This document shows positions 17,660 through 27,016 of a DNA stretch of 64,000 nt, piece after piece. Every line of letters begins with the position of its first letter. Within the stretch, counting starts at the first letter, position 1. Source of the DNA: Actinomycetes bacterium (GTDB taxonomy: Bacteria; Actinomycetota; Actinomycetes; Propionibacteriales; Propionibacteriaceae); NCBI GenBank assembly GCA_023458095.1, contig JAEXAS010000004.1, positions 62,001-126,000 of the forward strand, in the 5' to 3' direction. Below the pieces are notes generated by a model. The model did no database searches and was not told where the DNA came from. It worked only from the letters and a program-made list of their open reading frames with translations. A program made the translations under genes and the position numbers.

Positions 17660-18633
17660 TGACCAATGGCCTTCAAGGTGTCCTGGATCGCCGCCGCAGA
17701 GGTGCGCAGCAGCCTGATCTCGTGGGCGTCCATGGGGAACTCGAAGACCCGTTCGATGCCGTAGGGGCCCACCAGACTCGGTACGGACAGCGCAACCCCT
17801 GAGATACCGCGATAGTCGCTCAGCACGCTCGACAGAGGCCAGATCTTGCGCTGGTCGTTCAGCATCGCCTCGACCAGCCGGGCGCCGGCCAGTCCGATCG
17901 CGTAGTTGGTGGCTCCCTTGCCTTCGATGATCTCGTAGGCGGCATGGACGGTGTCGTGGGCGATATCGGCCAGGACCTCTTCGCTGAAGATACGAACTCC
18001 ACTCGGATCGACCCACTCACGGATCGGGACCTGGGAGATCGAGGCACTGGACCACACCGGGAACTCCGTATCGCCGTGCTCGCCGAACATCGCGGCATGC
18101 ACATTGGTCAACGCCACGCCGGCCCGTTGCGAGATGGCCCAGCGAAGCCGGGAGGTGTCCAACAGGGTGCCGGTGGAGATCACCCGTCCGGCGGGAAGCC
18201 CGCTGACCTGTTGGGCGACCACGGTCAGCACATCGCAGGGATTGGTCACCAGCACCAGCACCGCATTGGGAGCCTGCTCCAGCAGGCGCGGCACCAAGTC
18301 CTTCATGATTTCGGCGTTGACCCCGGCCAGTTCCATCCGGGTTTGGCCGGGATCCTGACGAGCACCGGCGGTGATGATGATCACCGAGGAGTCGGCCACG
18401 ACCCGAATGTCCGAGCCGCCGGTCACCACGGAGGTGGGGGTGAACTGGGTACCGTGGGCGAGGTCATGGACCTCGGCCTGCACCTTCTTGTCGTTGATGT
18501 CGTACAGAGCGATCTGACGGGCAGAACCACGAATCAGGGCCGCATAGGCGATAGAGGTTCCCACCGAGCCGGCGCCGACGACGGTGAGCTTGGAATTGGC
18601 CAGGTTGTGGTGCCCGGTCCGATCAAGGTCCAT
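17656..18633 (-). CDS. ldh: L-lactate dehydrogenase
   Basis: NAD-dependent L-lactate dehydrogenase that reduces pyruvate to lactate. Visible are the Rossmann motif VVGAGSVGTSIAYAALI, the mobile-loop Arg in GARQDPGQTRMEL, VTNPCDVLTVV, TGTLLDTSRLRWAI, and the catalytic His in MFGEHGDTEFPVW. The Q of RQDPGQTR is the residue typical of lactate rather than malate enzymes. TAGGCT with a 6-nt gap before the ATG at 18633 indicates a leaderless start; an in-frame GTG at 18639 is less likely. Confidence 0.94.
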   Translation of the reverse strand: MDLDRTGHHNLANSKLTVVGAGSVGTSIAYAALIRGSARQIALYDINDKKVQAEVHDLAHGTQFTPTSVVTGGSDIRVVADSSVIIITAGARQDPGQTRMELAGVNAEIMKDLVPRLLEQAPNAVLVLVTNPCDVLTVVAQQVSGLPAGRVISTGTLLDTSRLRWAISQRAGVALTNVHAAMFGEHGDTEFPVWSSASISQVPIREWVDPSGVRIFSEEVLADIAHDTVHAAYEIIEGKGATNYAIGLAGARLVEAMLNDQRKIWPLSSVLSDYRGISGVALSVPSLVGPYGIERVFEFPMDAHEIRLLRTSAAAIQDTLKAIGH

Positions 18634-18639
18634 GCTCAC

Positions 18640-18645
18640 AGCCTA
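18640..18645 (-). promoter_or_regulatory. -10 box of leaderless ldh
   Basis: TAGGCT (read on the minus strand), exactly 6 nt before the ldh ATG, with no ribosome site between them. Confidence 0.6.
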
Positions 18646-18726
18646 GTGAACCAGCATCCAACCCGTCGGGAGCAGCCACATCCCGTCAGAGCAGATCCGC
18701 TCGGCGGCCGCTCGCGACGGCGCCGC

Positions 18727-19368
18727 TCAGCCTTCGGGAGGGGTTGTCGGCAGTTCGACCAAAGCAGTCACCAGATGCTCGAGCCCGGTTCGCCAGGACT
18801 CTTCGGGGCGGGTACCTTCGTTCAGAATCTCGTTCAACCGTGTGTGCATGAAGTATGCATCCACAGTGATGAGGAACTGATTCATAGGGATACGCAGTTT
18901 CGCCTTCTGGCGCTGCAGCATGGTCTCGATCTCAGCGGCAGCGAGGGCGAAGGCGGCGCGCTCCACCTCGATCAGAACCGGCCGAAAGGCGCTGTTGCGC
19001 AACGCGTACAGCCGCAACTCCGAGCGCACCTCAACCCAGTTGCCGTCCATCTCGAGGCCGGCGGCAAGAATGGCGACCACCTTGGCTACGACTTCAGACA
19101 CTGCGCTCTGGTCGAGTTGCCCTTCGGGCACCATGCGCATCGCCTGCTGGGTCACGATCACGAGTTGTTCGCCGCGCTGCCGCACCAAGGCCAGGCAAAG
19201 CTCGTCCTTCGATTCGAAGTTGCTGTAGAAGGCGCCTCGGGTGAATCCGGCCCGCTCGCAGATCTCTTCAACACTGGCCGCCTGCACACTGCGCTCCACG
19301 AAGAGCTCGGCAGCGGCAGCCATCAGCCGCTCTCTGGTGTGGAGCCGCCGGAGACTCACCTCAGCCAT
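18727..19368 (-). CDS. TetR-family repressor of the divergent MMPL exporter
   Basis: 213 residues. The N-terminal HTH is canonical: ASVEEICERAGFTRGAFYSN followed by FESKDEL. The C-terminal ligand domain is helical and variable. It is divergent from the MMPL/YhgE genes, and two identical palindromes lie between them, so it most likely represses that operon and itself until an unknown lipid or hydrophobic compound binds. Confidence 0.9.
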   Translation of the reverse strand: MAEVSLRRLHTRERLMAAAAELFVERSVQAASVEEICERAGFTRGAFYSNFESKDELCLALVRQRGEQLVIVTQQAMRMVPEGQLDQSAVSEVVAKVVAILAAGLEMDGNWVEVRSELRLYALRNSAFRPVLIEVERAAFALAAAEIETMLQRQKAKLRIPMNQFLITVDAYFMHTRLNEILNEGTRPEESWRTGLEHLVTALVELPTTPPEG

Positions 19369-19404
19369 CCTCGCCTCCTCACCGAGTCGTGGAACTCACC
19401 CTTG

Positions 19405-19437
19405 GATACAGAAGTGTATCGGATACAGTTGTGTATC
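19405..19437. promoter_or_regulatory. Two tandem TetR operators
   Basis: GATACA-gaag-TGTATC (19405-19420) and GATACA-gttg-TGTATC (19422-19437): two perfect 6-bp inverted repeats with 4-nt spacers, centred 17 bp apart. They lie between the divergent TetR gene and the MMPL gene. The 17-bp spacing allows two dimers to bind with a large part of the helix between them. Confidence 0.85.
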
Positions 19438-19463
19438 GAACCTGATGAAGTCAAGGAGTCTCG

Positions 19464-22154
19464 GTGTCGTCGTTCCTCTATCGCCTCGGCCGGGCCAGTT
19501 TTCGGCACCGCTTTCGAACCCTCGGCATCTGGCTGGTCATCTTGGCCGTGCTGGGCGGGCTTGCCGCAGGTTTCGGAGGCAAGTTCAACGATGAGTTCAC
19601 CGTGCCAGGTGCGAGCTCGACAAATGCCTGGAACCAACTGAAGGTCACCTTCCCCGAGGCTGCGGACGCCACCGCCACCGTGTTGATCACCGCCCCGGAC
19701 GGCGACAAGATGACCGACTCCGCCGTGCGGTCAGCGGTAGCGGCCTGGGACGACAAGATCACCGCGCTGCCCTTCGTCAATGGCACCGTCGGCCCCTACA
19801 ACGATCACATCTCCGGGCTGATCAGTGAGGACGGTCGCAGCGGACGGGTCACGATTCGGGTCGCCACCGGGGTTGGCTCAACCACCGATGCCATGCGCGA
19901 ACAGCTCACCTCGACCGCCGAATCACTGGAGACCACCCTGCCCGGAAGCCAGGTCCTGGTCGGCGGAGACATCTACTCCACCAAGATCCCCAAGATCACC
20001 ATCATCGAGGCCCTCGGGTTGGCCGTGGCGATTGTGGTGTTGCTGCTGACGCTGGGGTCAGTCACCGCAGCCATGATGCCGGTCGCCACAGCCCTGGCCG
20101 GAGTCGGTTCCGGAGTGATGCTCATCTTCCTCGCCGCCGGAGTGATCTCGGTGAACTCCACCACGCTGATCCTGGCGATCATGCTCGGCCTGGCGGTCGG
20201 AATCGACTACGCCCTGTTCATCCTCTCCCGCCACCGCGACCAACTCGGGACCGGTATGGACGTGGAGGAGTCCGCCGCCCGCTCGGTGGGCACCGCCGGC
20301 GGCGCTGTGGTCTTCGCCGGAACCACCGTGGTCATCGCCCTGATCGGGCTCAGCCTGGCGGGCCTGCCCTTCCTCACCACCATGGGCGCCTTCGCCTCGG
20401 TAACCGTGGCCATCGAAGTCGCGCTGGCGATCACTCTGCTGCCCGCCTTGATGGGACTGGCCGGGGAGCGGCTACGGCCCCGTCCGCGGGCTGCAGCCAG
20501 AGCTGCGCGGCGGGCCTCGAGCAGCGGCTTCAAACCCGCCCAGTGGTGGGTCAAGACCGTGACCACCTGGCCTATCGTGACCGTCATCGTCGTGCTCGCC
20601 GGGATGGGTGCGTTGGCCTACCCCATGACGAATCTTCAACTGGCGCTGCCGACGTCGCAGCGGTCGCTGCCAGGCTCGCAGGATCGAGTCACCTTCGATG
20701 CCATCACCGAGAAGTTCGGAATCGGCACCAATGGGCCGCTGGTCATGATGGTCCCCATCGTCGAGTCCACAGACCCCATGGAGGTGCTCGACGGACTGAA
20801 GGCCGACATCGAGAAGATGCCAGGGGTCGCGCGGGTGGCCGCCGCCGTCCCGAACCCCAATGTCGACACCGGCATGATCCAGATCGTGCCGACCACCGGC
20901 CCGGACAGCCCGGCCACCGCCGATCTGGTGCAGCGCCTGCGCGACCGAGCCGGCGAATGGAAACAGCGCTACGACGTGGACACCAACATCACCGGCTTCA
21001 CCGCCATTCAGATCGACGTCACCGAGCGCCTGCGCGAGGCGATGCTGCCGTTCGGCATCTTCGTGGTCGGATTGTCCCTGATTCTGCTGATGATGGTCTT
21101 CCGATCCATATGGGTGCCGCTCAAGGCCGCTCTGGGCTATCTACTGAGCGTGGGAGCCGCCTTCGGCGCCACCACCTTGGTGTTCAACGAAGGCTGGTTC
21201 GGCTCGGTGGTGAATCTGCCCGAACCCGGCCCGGTCATCAGCTTCCTGCCGATCATCTTGATGGGCATCCTGTTCGGTTTGGCCATGGACTATGAGGTGT
21301 TCCTGGTCTCCCGAATGCGCGAGGAACATGTGCACGGCAACCCCAACTCGGTGGTCGACGGCTTCGTGCACTCAGCCAAGGTCGTGGTCGCTGCCGCGAT
21401 CATCATGTTCAGCGTGTTCGCCTTCTTCGTGCCCCACGGTGAAGGCACCATCAAGGCCATCGCCTTCTCGCTGGCCGTCGGTGTCGCCTTGGACGCGTTC
21501 GTGGTGCGCATGACGCTGGTTCCGGCGGTCATGGTCCTGCTGGGTGATCACGCCTGGTGGCTGCCCCGGTGGCTGGACCGCATTCTGCCCTCCTTCGATG
21601 TGGAGGGCGAAGCGCTCACCCGGCAACTGGAGTTGGCGTCGTGGCCAAGCCCCCAGGACAACTCAGCCATCGTCGCCGAGGGACTCAGCGCCAGCGTCGG
21701 CGACCGCACTCTGTTCCGCGACCTCGACGTCCGACTGGAACGTGGCGGGCTGTTGGTGATCGAGGGCGAGCACGCTCAGCGCCGCGCTCTGCTGCTGGCC
21801 CTGGCCGGACGATTGAATCTACAGTCCGGCAAGCTCAAGACCCTCGGGTTGGTGTTGCCCGAGGAAGCCCCCGTTCTGCGGGGACAGGCTCCCGTCCTGG
21901 GCCCCGCCACGCCACATTTCGGACGAATCCTCACCAAACAGCATGGCGGCATCGTCTTCGTCGATTCCGCCGACGAGCTTTCCACCACCCAGGAGCACTC
22001 GCTGCGGCGGGCGATGAACGCTGCCCCTGATGGAGAAGCGATCACCTGGGTGCTCTCGGTGGCTCCCGACTCACCCTTACTCGCCCAGCTCAACGGCGGG
22101 CACACCATCGTGCGAATGCCTTCCCACTTCGCCCTGGAAGGAGCGAATCAATGA
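19464..22154 (+). CDS. MMPL/RND transporter with a fused degenerate ABC-ATPase-like domain
   Basis: 896 residues. Residues 1 to about 700 are a complete MMPL exporter: two halves, each with one helix, a large extracellular domain and a helical bundle (LGLAVGIDYALFILSRHRDQ in half 1, LFGLAMDYEVFLVSRMREEH in half 2). From about residue 735 there is an ABC-ATPase-like domain: a LSASVGDRTLFRDLDV start like an ABC N-terminus, then IEGEHAQRRALLLALAGRL where Walker A should be (no GKS/T), and IVFVDSADELS at Walker B. It probably cannot hydrolyse ATP. GTG start with AAGGAG 5 nt upstream. Coupled to the next gene by ATGA. Confidence 0.9.
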   Translation: MSSFLYRLGRASFRHRFRTLGIWLVILAVLGGLAAGFGGKFNDEFTVPGASSTNAWNQLKVTFPEAADATATVLITAPDGDKMTDSAVRSAVAAWDDKITALPFVNGTVGPYNDHISGLISEDGRSGRVTIRVATGVGSTTDAMREQLTSTAESLETTLPGSQVLVGGDIYSTKIPKITIIEALGLAVAIVVLLLTLGSVTAAMMPVATALAGVGSGVMLIFLAAGVISVNSTTLILAIMLGLAVGIDYALFILSRHRDQLGTGMDVEESAARSVGTAGGAVVFAGTTVVIALIGLSLAGLPFLTTMGAFASVTVAIEVALAITLLPALMGLAGERLRPRPRAAARAARRASSSGFKPAQWWVKTVTTWPIVTVIVVLAGMGALAYPMTNLQLALPTSQRSLPGSQDRVTFDAITEKFGIGTNGPLVMMVPIVESTDPMEVLDGLKADIEKMPGVARVAAAVPNPNVDTGMIQIVPTTGPDSPATADLVQRLRDRAGEWKQRYDVDTNITGFTAIQIDVTERLREAMLPFGIFVVGLSLILLMMVFRSIWVPLKAALGYLLSVGAAFGATTLVFNEGWFGSVVNLPEPGPVISFLPIILMGILFGLAMDYEVFLVSRMREEHVHGNPNSVVDGFVHSAKVVVAAAIIMFSVFAFFVPHGEGTIKAIAFSLAVGVALDAFVVRMTLVPAVMVLLGDHAWWLPRWLDRILPSFDVEGEALTRQLELASWPSPQDNSAIVAEGLSASVGDRTLFRDLDVRLERGGLLVIEGEHAQRRALLLALAGRLNLQSGKLKTLGLVLPEEAPVLRGQAPVLGPATPHFGRILTKQHGGIVFVDSADELSTTQEHSLRRAMNAAPDGEAITWVLSVAPDSPLLAQLNGGHTIVRMPSHFALEGANQ

Positions 22155-24256
22155 ACCTCGAACGGGTGAATTCCACCCCGGCCCGTTGGTGGACGCTGCT
22201 AGGCCTGGTGCTCGTGCCGGTGCTCATCGCCGGAGGATTCCTGGTCGCCGGGCTGAACTCCGACAACCGTATGCATGAGGTGAAAGCCGCCGTCGTGAAC
22301 CTGGACGAGCCGGTCACCGTGAACGGCCAATACGCCCCCATGGGCCGCCAACTCACCGCGAACTTGGTCGATTCCCAGCGGGTTGAGAACCTCACCTGGG
22401 AACTCGACAGTGAGGAAAATGCCCGCGCGGGGCTGGAAACCGGCGCCTACGCGGCGATGATCGTGATCCCCAAGAACTTCTCGGCGGCGGCCACCTCCTA
22501 TGCCAAGGACGCCAAGGACGCCGAACGGGCCACGCTCGAGTTGAGCACCTCACCGGTCGCCGGCGTAGCCGATGCCACCTTGGGCAAGGCGGTGGCCATG
22601 GAAGCCGCCACGGCCCTGAACGAGTCGCTGACCTCGACCTACTTGGACAAGATCTACGTCGGCTTCAACGACACCGGCAAGCAGTTCACCACGATGTCCG
22701 ACGGCGCCTCGCAGTTGGCCACGGGCAGCAGCGACTTGGCCAGCGGCATTCAGCAGGCAGCCGACGGCAGCGACCAACTCGCTTCGGGTACCTCGCAGTT
22801 GGCCAATGGATTGGCCCAGATGAAGACCCAGACCGCGTCCATGCCGTCCGACACCGCCAAGCTGGCGACCGGAACCTCGACCTATGTGGCCGGAGTCAAC
22901 GATCTGATCGATCAGACGATCGCATCGCTTTCCAGCCAGGTGGCGCTGGCCAAAGGGGTGACTCAACTGAGCAGCGGAGCATCCGGACTTTCCTCGGGCC
23001 TGGCCACCTATCAGGACTCGATGGACAATCTCGGCAGCAACGCCACGGTGGTCGCCCAGGCCACAGTGGCCGCGGAGGCCGCGGTCGCACCGACGCCCTG
23101 CCCCACTTTCAGCGCCGATCCGGCCACCCAGGCGACCGCCTGCGCCGCATTCACTGCCGGCCTCACCGCCGGCGCCGACGCGGGCGCGGCCGTCGGCGTC
23201 ACCGTTGGCGGAAAAGCTGCAGCCACCGGACTCGACACCAAGGATTCCCACACCGGCCAGAGCCTCATGTCAGGAGCGCAGGAGCTCGCCAGTGGGCTCA
23301 ACACGCTGGACGATCAGTTGCAGAAGTCGCTACCCGATGTGCCGAAGACCACCGCACAGTTGAACCAGCTCAAGTCCGGTGGCACGGAGCTGGCCACCGG
23401 GGTTTCCCAACTCGCCGCCGGCATCCCGGCCCTCACCGATGGGATTGCTCGCAGTGCCGACGGCGCGACCCAACTGGCGACCGGCGTCACCTCGCTGAGC
23501 GTTGGCCTGGCCAGTGCAGCCCAAGGCTCAACGAAGCTGTCCGCCGGTATGTCAGAGTTCGCTGATGGCCTGGCCAGCGGGAAGGACAAGATTCCCTCCT
23601 ACACCACTCAGGATCGCGAGAACCTGGCCTCGGTGGTGGCTTCCCCGGTGTCGACCGATGGACTCACTGGGCTCGCAAGTCCGAACCTGGGCTGGGTCAG
23701 CCTCCTGCTGATACTGGCTTTGTGGCTAGGGGCTTTGGCGATCTACACCGTGGTCAGCGCCGTCGGACGCGGTTTGCTCGGCTCGGCGGGGACCACCCCG
23801 AAGCTGGTCGCTGAAGCACTCCTGCCCGGCATTGCCCTGGTGACCATCCAGGCAGTGATTCTGGGCGGGCTGGCCGGGTGGGCTTGGGACCTGAACTGGC
23901 AGAAGACTCTTCAGGTGAGTGGCGTGCTGCTCATCGCCGGAGTCGCCTTCGCCGTGATCAACCACGCCCTGATCACCTGGGCCGGGGGTTTTGGTCGCCT
24001 GGTGTCGGTGGTGTTCGCGGTGATCACGACAGCAGCCACACTGGCCCCTGCGGCACCCGGAGTGTTGGAAGCGCTGCGTCCCTTCTCTCCGCTGACGCCG
24101 GCGCTGGACGCCCTTCGGGCCGTGGTCACCGATTCGGCTGGGGCGGGCTCGTCAACCTTTGTCGTGATCGGTTGGCTTCTGATCGGTTTGCTAGCCAGCG
24201 CGGCCGGCATTGCCCGGCGTCGCACCACCACTCTGGCCGCTGTCGTGGCCCTCTAA
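22151..24256 (+). CDS. YhgE/Pip-family membrane protein
   Basis: 701 residues: an N-terminal membrane helix (LLGLVLVPVLIAGGFLVAGL), a long extracellular part rich in heptad-like repeats (SQLATGSSDLASGIQQAADG, LSSGASGLSSGLATYQ and more), and five to six C-terminal helices of the ABC-2-like type. This is the YhgE/Pip (phage infection protein) and EsaA-like layout, commonly paired with MMPL exporters in actinobacteria. A Cys pair, CPTFSADPATQATAC, lies in the middle. The start overlaps the MMPL stop. Likely role: accessory subunit of the same export system. Confidence 0.88.
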   Translation: MNLERVNSTPARWWTLLGLVLVPVLIAGGFLVAGLNSDNRMHEVKAAVVNLDEPVTVNGQYAPMGRQLTANLVDSQRVENLTWELDSEENARAGLETGAYAAMIVIPKNFSAAATSYAKDAKDAERATLELSTSPVAGVADATLGKAVAMEAATALNESLTSTYLDKIYVGFNDTGKQFTTMSDGASQLATGSSDLASGIQQAADGSDQLASGTSQLANGLAQMKTQTASMPSDTAKLATGTSTYVAGVNDLIDQTIASLSSQVALAKGVTQLSSGASGLSSGLATYQDSMDNLGSNATVVAQATVAAEAAVAPTPCPTFSADPATQATACAAFTAGLTAGADAGAAVGVTVGGKAAATGLDTKDSHTGQSLMSGAQELASGLNTLDDQLQKSLPDVPKTTAQLNQLKSGGTELATGVSQLAAGIPALTDGIARSADGATQLATGVTSLSVGLASAAQGSTKLSAGMSEFADGLASGKDKIPSYTTQDRENLASVVASPVSTDGLTGLASPNLGWVSLLLILALWLGALAIYTVVSAVGRGLLGSAGTTPKLVAEALLPGIALVTIQAVILGGLAGWAWDLNWQKTLQVSGVLLIAGVAFAVINHALITWAGGFGRLVSVVFAVITTAATLAPAAPGVLEALRPFSPLTPALDALRAVVTDSAGAGSSTFVVIGWLLIGLLASAAGIARRRTTTLAAVVAL

Positions 24257-24286
24257 GGTCAACGCTCGCGTGCGAGGCTCGGCCGG

Positions 24287-25126
24287 TCAGCCGGCCTCAG
24301 CTTCGCGGGGTGCCTCCACCAGGCGCGGCCGGGGCCGCTCCGGCTCGACGGGCTGCTGCACGCGCACCGGCTCCGAGCGCGACTGAGCACCCCGTTCGGC
24401 CGCTGCCGTCCGTAGCGCGACGGCTCGATGGAAATCGGCCTGGGTGGGCATGCCGTAGGCGCGGGCGGTGGTGTCGTGCATCTCCACCACGTAGCGGTTG
24501 ATCCGCTCGGCGAATTGATGCGCGATCTCGCCAGGGGCAGCGCGAAGCGGCCGTCCGAAGACGATGTGGACGTGGGGACGCCCGGGCACCGGCACATTTG
24601 CGCCGTAGGGCATCGCAGCGTAGGCGCCGACCAGGGCGATCGGCAGGATCGGAACATTGCGCGAGATGCTCAACGCCGCCGCACCGGGCGTGAAGCGGGC
24701 CATCGCTCCGGTGCGGGACCGGGTGCCCTCGGGGAAGATCAGCAGCGGCACACCTTCGGTGAGCAACTCCCCGGCGAGACTGCGGCGATGGCCGTGCCCT
24801 TGCCGTTCCACCGGAAAAGAGTTGAAGAACAGCGTGGTCGGCAGCGCCTTGTACCACGACTGGAAGAAGTAGTCGGAGGCCGCACCAGCGGACAGATTCT
24901 TCGATAGCCGGCGGGGCAACCCGCCGAAAATCAGCGGTGCATCCAGGTGGCTGGAGTGGTTCGCCACAGCCACAAAAGGCGCCTTCACAGAGTCCAGATT
25001 GCGCCGTCCATGGATGTGGACGGTGAGAGCTGACCACATGTATGGCTTCATGACCAGGTGCTGGGCAACGAATCGGGCCGCACCTGGTCCGGGTGAGCTA
25101 TAGCGGTTGGTCTTGGGTTCGGACAC
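24287..25126 (-). CDS. 1-acyl-sn-glycerol-3-phosphate acyltransferase (PlsC-like)
   Basis: 279 residues of the lysophosphatidate acyltransferase family, membrane-associated, acting in phospholipid synthesis. The catalytic motif NHSSHLD (H-x4-D) is near residue 57 and the acceptor-binding motif FPEGTRSRTG near residue 131; LPIALVGAYAAMP is the third block. The C-terminal 60 residues are Arg/Pro/Glu-rich and outside the domain. GTG start with GGAGGGGGACCA directly upstream. Confidence 0.87.
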   Translation of the reverse strand: MSEPKTNRYSSPGPGAARFVAQHLVMKPYMWSALTVHIHGRRNLDSVKAPFVAVANHSSHLDAPLIFGGLPRRLSKNLSAGAASDYFFQSWYKALPTTLFFNSFPVERQGHGHRRSLAGELLTEGVPLLIFPEGTRSRTGAMARFTPGAAALSISRNVPILPIALVGAYAAMPYGANVPVPGRPHVHIVFGRPLRAAPGEIAHQFAERINRYVVEMHDTTARAYGMPTQADFHRAVALRTAAAERGAQSRSEPVRVQQPVEPERPRPRLVEAPREAEAG

Positions 25127-25269
25127 TGGTCCCCCTCCAATTTGCGAACCTCAAGAGTGTCCCACTGATAGGCGTTTGAGGCTAGGCGGGCTCTTCTCGA
25201 CGGGCTGTCGCGCAGCCGCTCTCGGCACCACGCGGCCCCACTTTGACGACTTGACCAGGGGTGATGCGC

Positions 25270-26037
25270 TCAATCACGGCTGTGGGTCAAGGTCCCCGAA
25301 ATCCAGCGCACGACCGGTCGAGGCACAATCCCCAGTCCGAAGGCGGCCAGTTTCCAGCGCAGCGTGGGAATCGAAACCACCTTGCCTTTGGCCGTGTCGG
25401 CCAGCGCCTTGGTGGCACAGGTGCTGGCGTCGACCCAGATCCAGTTCGGAATCGACGCCGTCGTCACCTGCGCGCGTTCGTGGAACTCGGTGCGCACCCA
25501 CCCGGGACACAATGCGGTGACTGAAACCCCTTGACCGCGCACCTCCTCGGCCAGGCCTTCGGAGAACACCTTCACCCAGGCCTTCAGCGCCGAATAGCTG
25601 CCCTGGGTGATCCAGGCAGACAGCGAGGCGACATTGAGAATCCGGCCGTGTCCACGGACCACCATGGCCTGAGCTGCAGCCACACTGAGCTCGGCGACGG
25701 CAACGATCATCACCGAGATAGCCCTGTCTGTCTCCCCTTCAGGGGCCGCCAAAAGGCGGTTGCTGGGGCCAAACCCGGCGTTGTTCACCAGCAGGTCGAT
25801 CGGACGCAGCGGGTCGGCCAGTCGCTGTGCCACCTCGTGGCGATGCGCCTCGACGGCCAGATCAGCGACGAGCACCTCGACCTGCACGCCGTAGCCGGCC
25901 GCAAGTCGGTCCGCTGCCGCCGTCAACCGGGATCGGTCACGGGCGACCAACACCAGGTCGTCGCCGCGCTGCGCGCAGGCTTCGGCGAAGGCGGCTCCCA
26001 GGCCTGCACTGGCTCCGGTGATACAGGTGGTCGGCAT
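25270..26037 (-). CDS. Short-chain dehydrogenase/reductase
   Basis: Classical SDR of about 255 residues. The cofactor site is TGASAGLGAAFA, followed by ADLAVEAHR, NNAGFG and the active-site Ser/Tyr/Lys in VASLSAWITQGSYSALKAW. PGWVRTEFHERA is the usual after-site. The ATG at 26037 has TAGCGT 7 nt upstream (possible leaderless start); an in-frame GTG three codons earlier is the alternative. Substrate unknown. The hydrophobic C-terminus (LAAFGLGIVPRPVVRWI) suggests membrane association, as in lipid-acting SDRs. Confidence 0.85.
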   Translation of the reverse strand: MPTTCITGASAGLGAAFAEACAQRGDDLVLVARDRSRLTAAADRLAAGYGVQVEVLVADLAVEAHRHEVAQRLADPLRPIDLLVNNAGFGPSNRLLAAPEGETDRAISVMIVAVAELSVAAAQAMVVRGHGRILNVASLSAWITQGSYSALKAWVKVFSEGLAEEVRGQGVSVTALCPGWVRTEFHERAQVTTASIPNWIWVDASTCATKALADTAKGKVVSIPTLRWKLAAFGLGIVPRPVVRWISGTLTHSRD

Positions 26038-26073
26038 GCCCGGCACGCTACCCCACGGTGCACCTACGTTGCC

Positions 26074-26706
26074 TCACGCGGCCAACAGCGGCGCCTGCTG
26101 CGCCAACTGCCGTAGCGTCCGACTGCAGCGGTAGCGGACATTCTCTGGACTGATCCCCAACACCGCTCCGGCCCGGCCACTGTTCAGCCCCAGCACGTAA
26201 ACCAGCCACAGCAGGCGCACCGTCTCATCGTCGATGAACCCATACTCCCGCGCACAATGAAGAGTCGCCTCGGCGCTGGCGTCCGGGCCGGCCTGTGGCA
26301 TCAGAACCGTCGGAGGCTGGGCCAACTGCCGCCGCAACGCCCACAGGACATTGCTCACGATCGCCCGGGGGCGACGCTCCAAGGGGTAGTCGGCCAGGGT
26401 CACCCACAGCACCGAGACCGCCTCGTCGAACCATTCCTCCTCACCTCGGCTCAGCAGCACCAGCTTGCCGAGCAGAGCCTGCACCACGACCCGGTAGGCC
26501 ATCCGATCCCCGTGCGCGCCCAGGTCGAGCAGCGCCCGAAGGGTCGGATCGGGGTCTTGTCGAATGAGCTCCAGAAGATCGTTCAGGCCCGCGGCCGCAC
26601 CCAAACAGGGGTGGCTGCCTGCCCAGTTTTCCACCACGTCATGCCGCTTGAGGCACTGCCGATGCCAGTCCTGGTTCAACTCCATCAAGAGGCGGTAGGT
26701 GCTCAT
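26074..26706 (-). CDS. Sigma-factor-like protein with a C-terminal region-4-type HTH
   Basis: 210 residues. The last 50 residues (DDETVRLLWLVYVLGLNSGR, then GISPENVRYRCSRTLRQLA) look like sigma region 4 of ECF-type factors, where 'PENVRYRCSRTLRQL' would be the recognition helix. The first 140 residues are helical, with Trp/His, and only vaguely like region 2. No anti-sigma gene is adjacent. It may be a divergent sigma factor or a regulator that borrowed the HTH. Not recognised with certainty. Confidence 0.55.
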   Translation of the reverse strand: MSTYRLLMELNQDWHRQCLKRHDVVENWAGSHPCLGAAAGLNDLLELIRQDPDPTLRALLDLGAHGDRMAYRVVVQALLGKLVLLSRGEEEWFDEAVSVLWVTLADYPLERRPRAIVSNVLWALRRQLAQPPTVLMPQAGPDASAEATLHCAREYGFIDDETVRLLWLVYVLGLNSGRAGAVLGISPENVRYRCSRTLRQLAQQAPLLAA

Positions 26707-27016
26707 GAACCCAGCGTCGCCAGCCGGTGTTGCCCAGGTTGTTGACCGCAGAGCCGCCGGTGTTGCCCGGTGTCTGACCCCGGTCAGCTAACGATTGAGC
26801 GACAAAGGTGAGCCTTGCCTCATAGCAGGGCTTTTGGACGTAGAATGGTCTCGTACACATCCGGTGTTTGGCGTCCGTCATCTGCCATCACGTTCGCCCA
26901 GAGGGCCACTCGGATCACCAGTGGCCCTCTGGTGCCAATCCGAATCGCCCTCTCGCCATGAGCTCAGTTTTTGGCGATCCTCGTACGCTTGAGCTGTTCA
27001 CCAGGAGAGGTCACCG
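26707..27016. promoter_or_regulatory. 310-bp intergenic region before the LCP operon
   Basis: Contains a good -10 hexamer TAGAAT (26841-26846) and, about 50 bases downstream, a perfect 13-bp hairpin CCAGAGGGCCACT / AGTGGCCCTCTGG (26898-26910 and 26920-26932, 9-nt loop) with no U-tract. Then come a short AT-richer patch and the GGAGAGG ribosome site of the next gene. The hairpin may be a leader structure. No gene seen. Confidence 0.4.
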
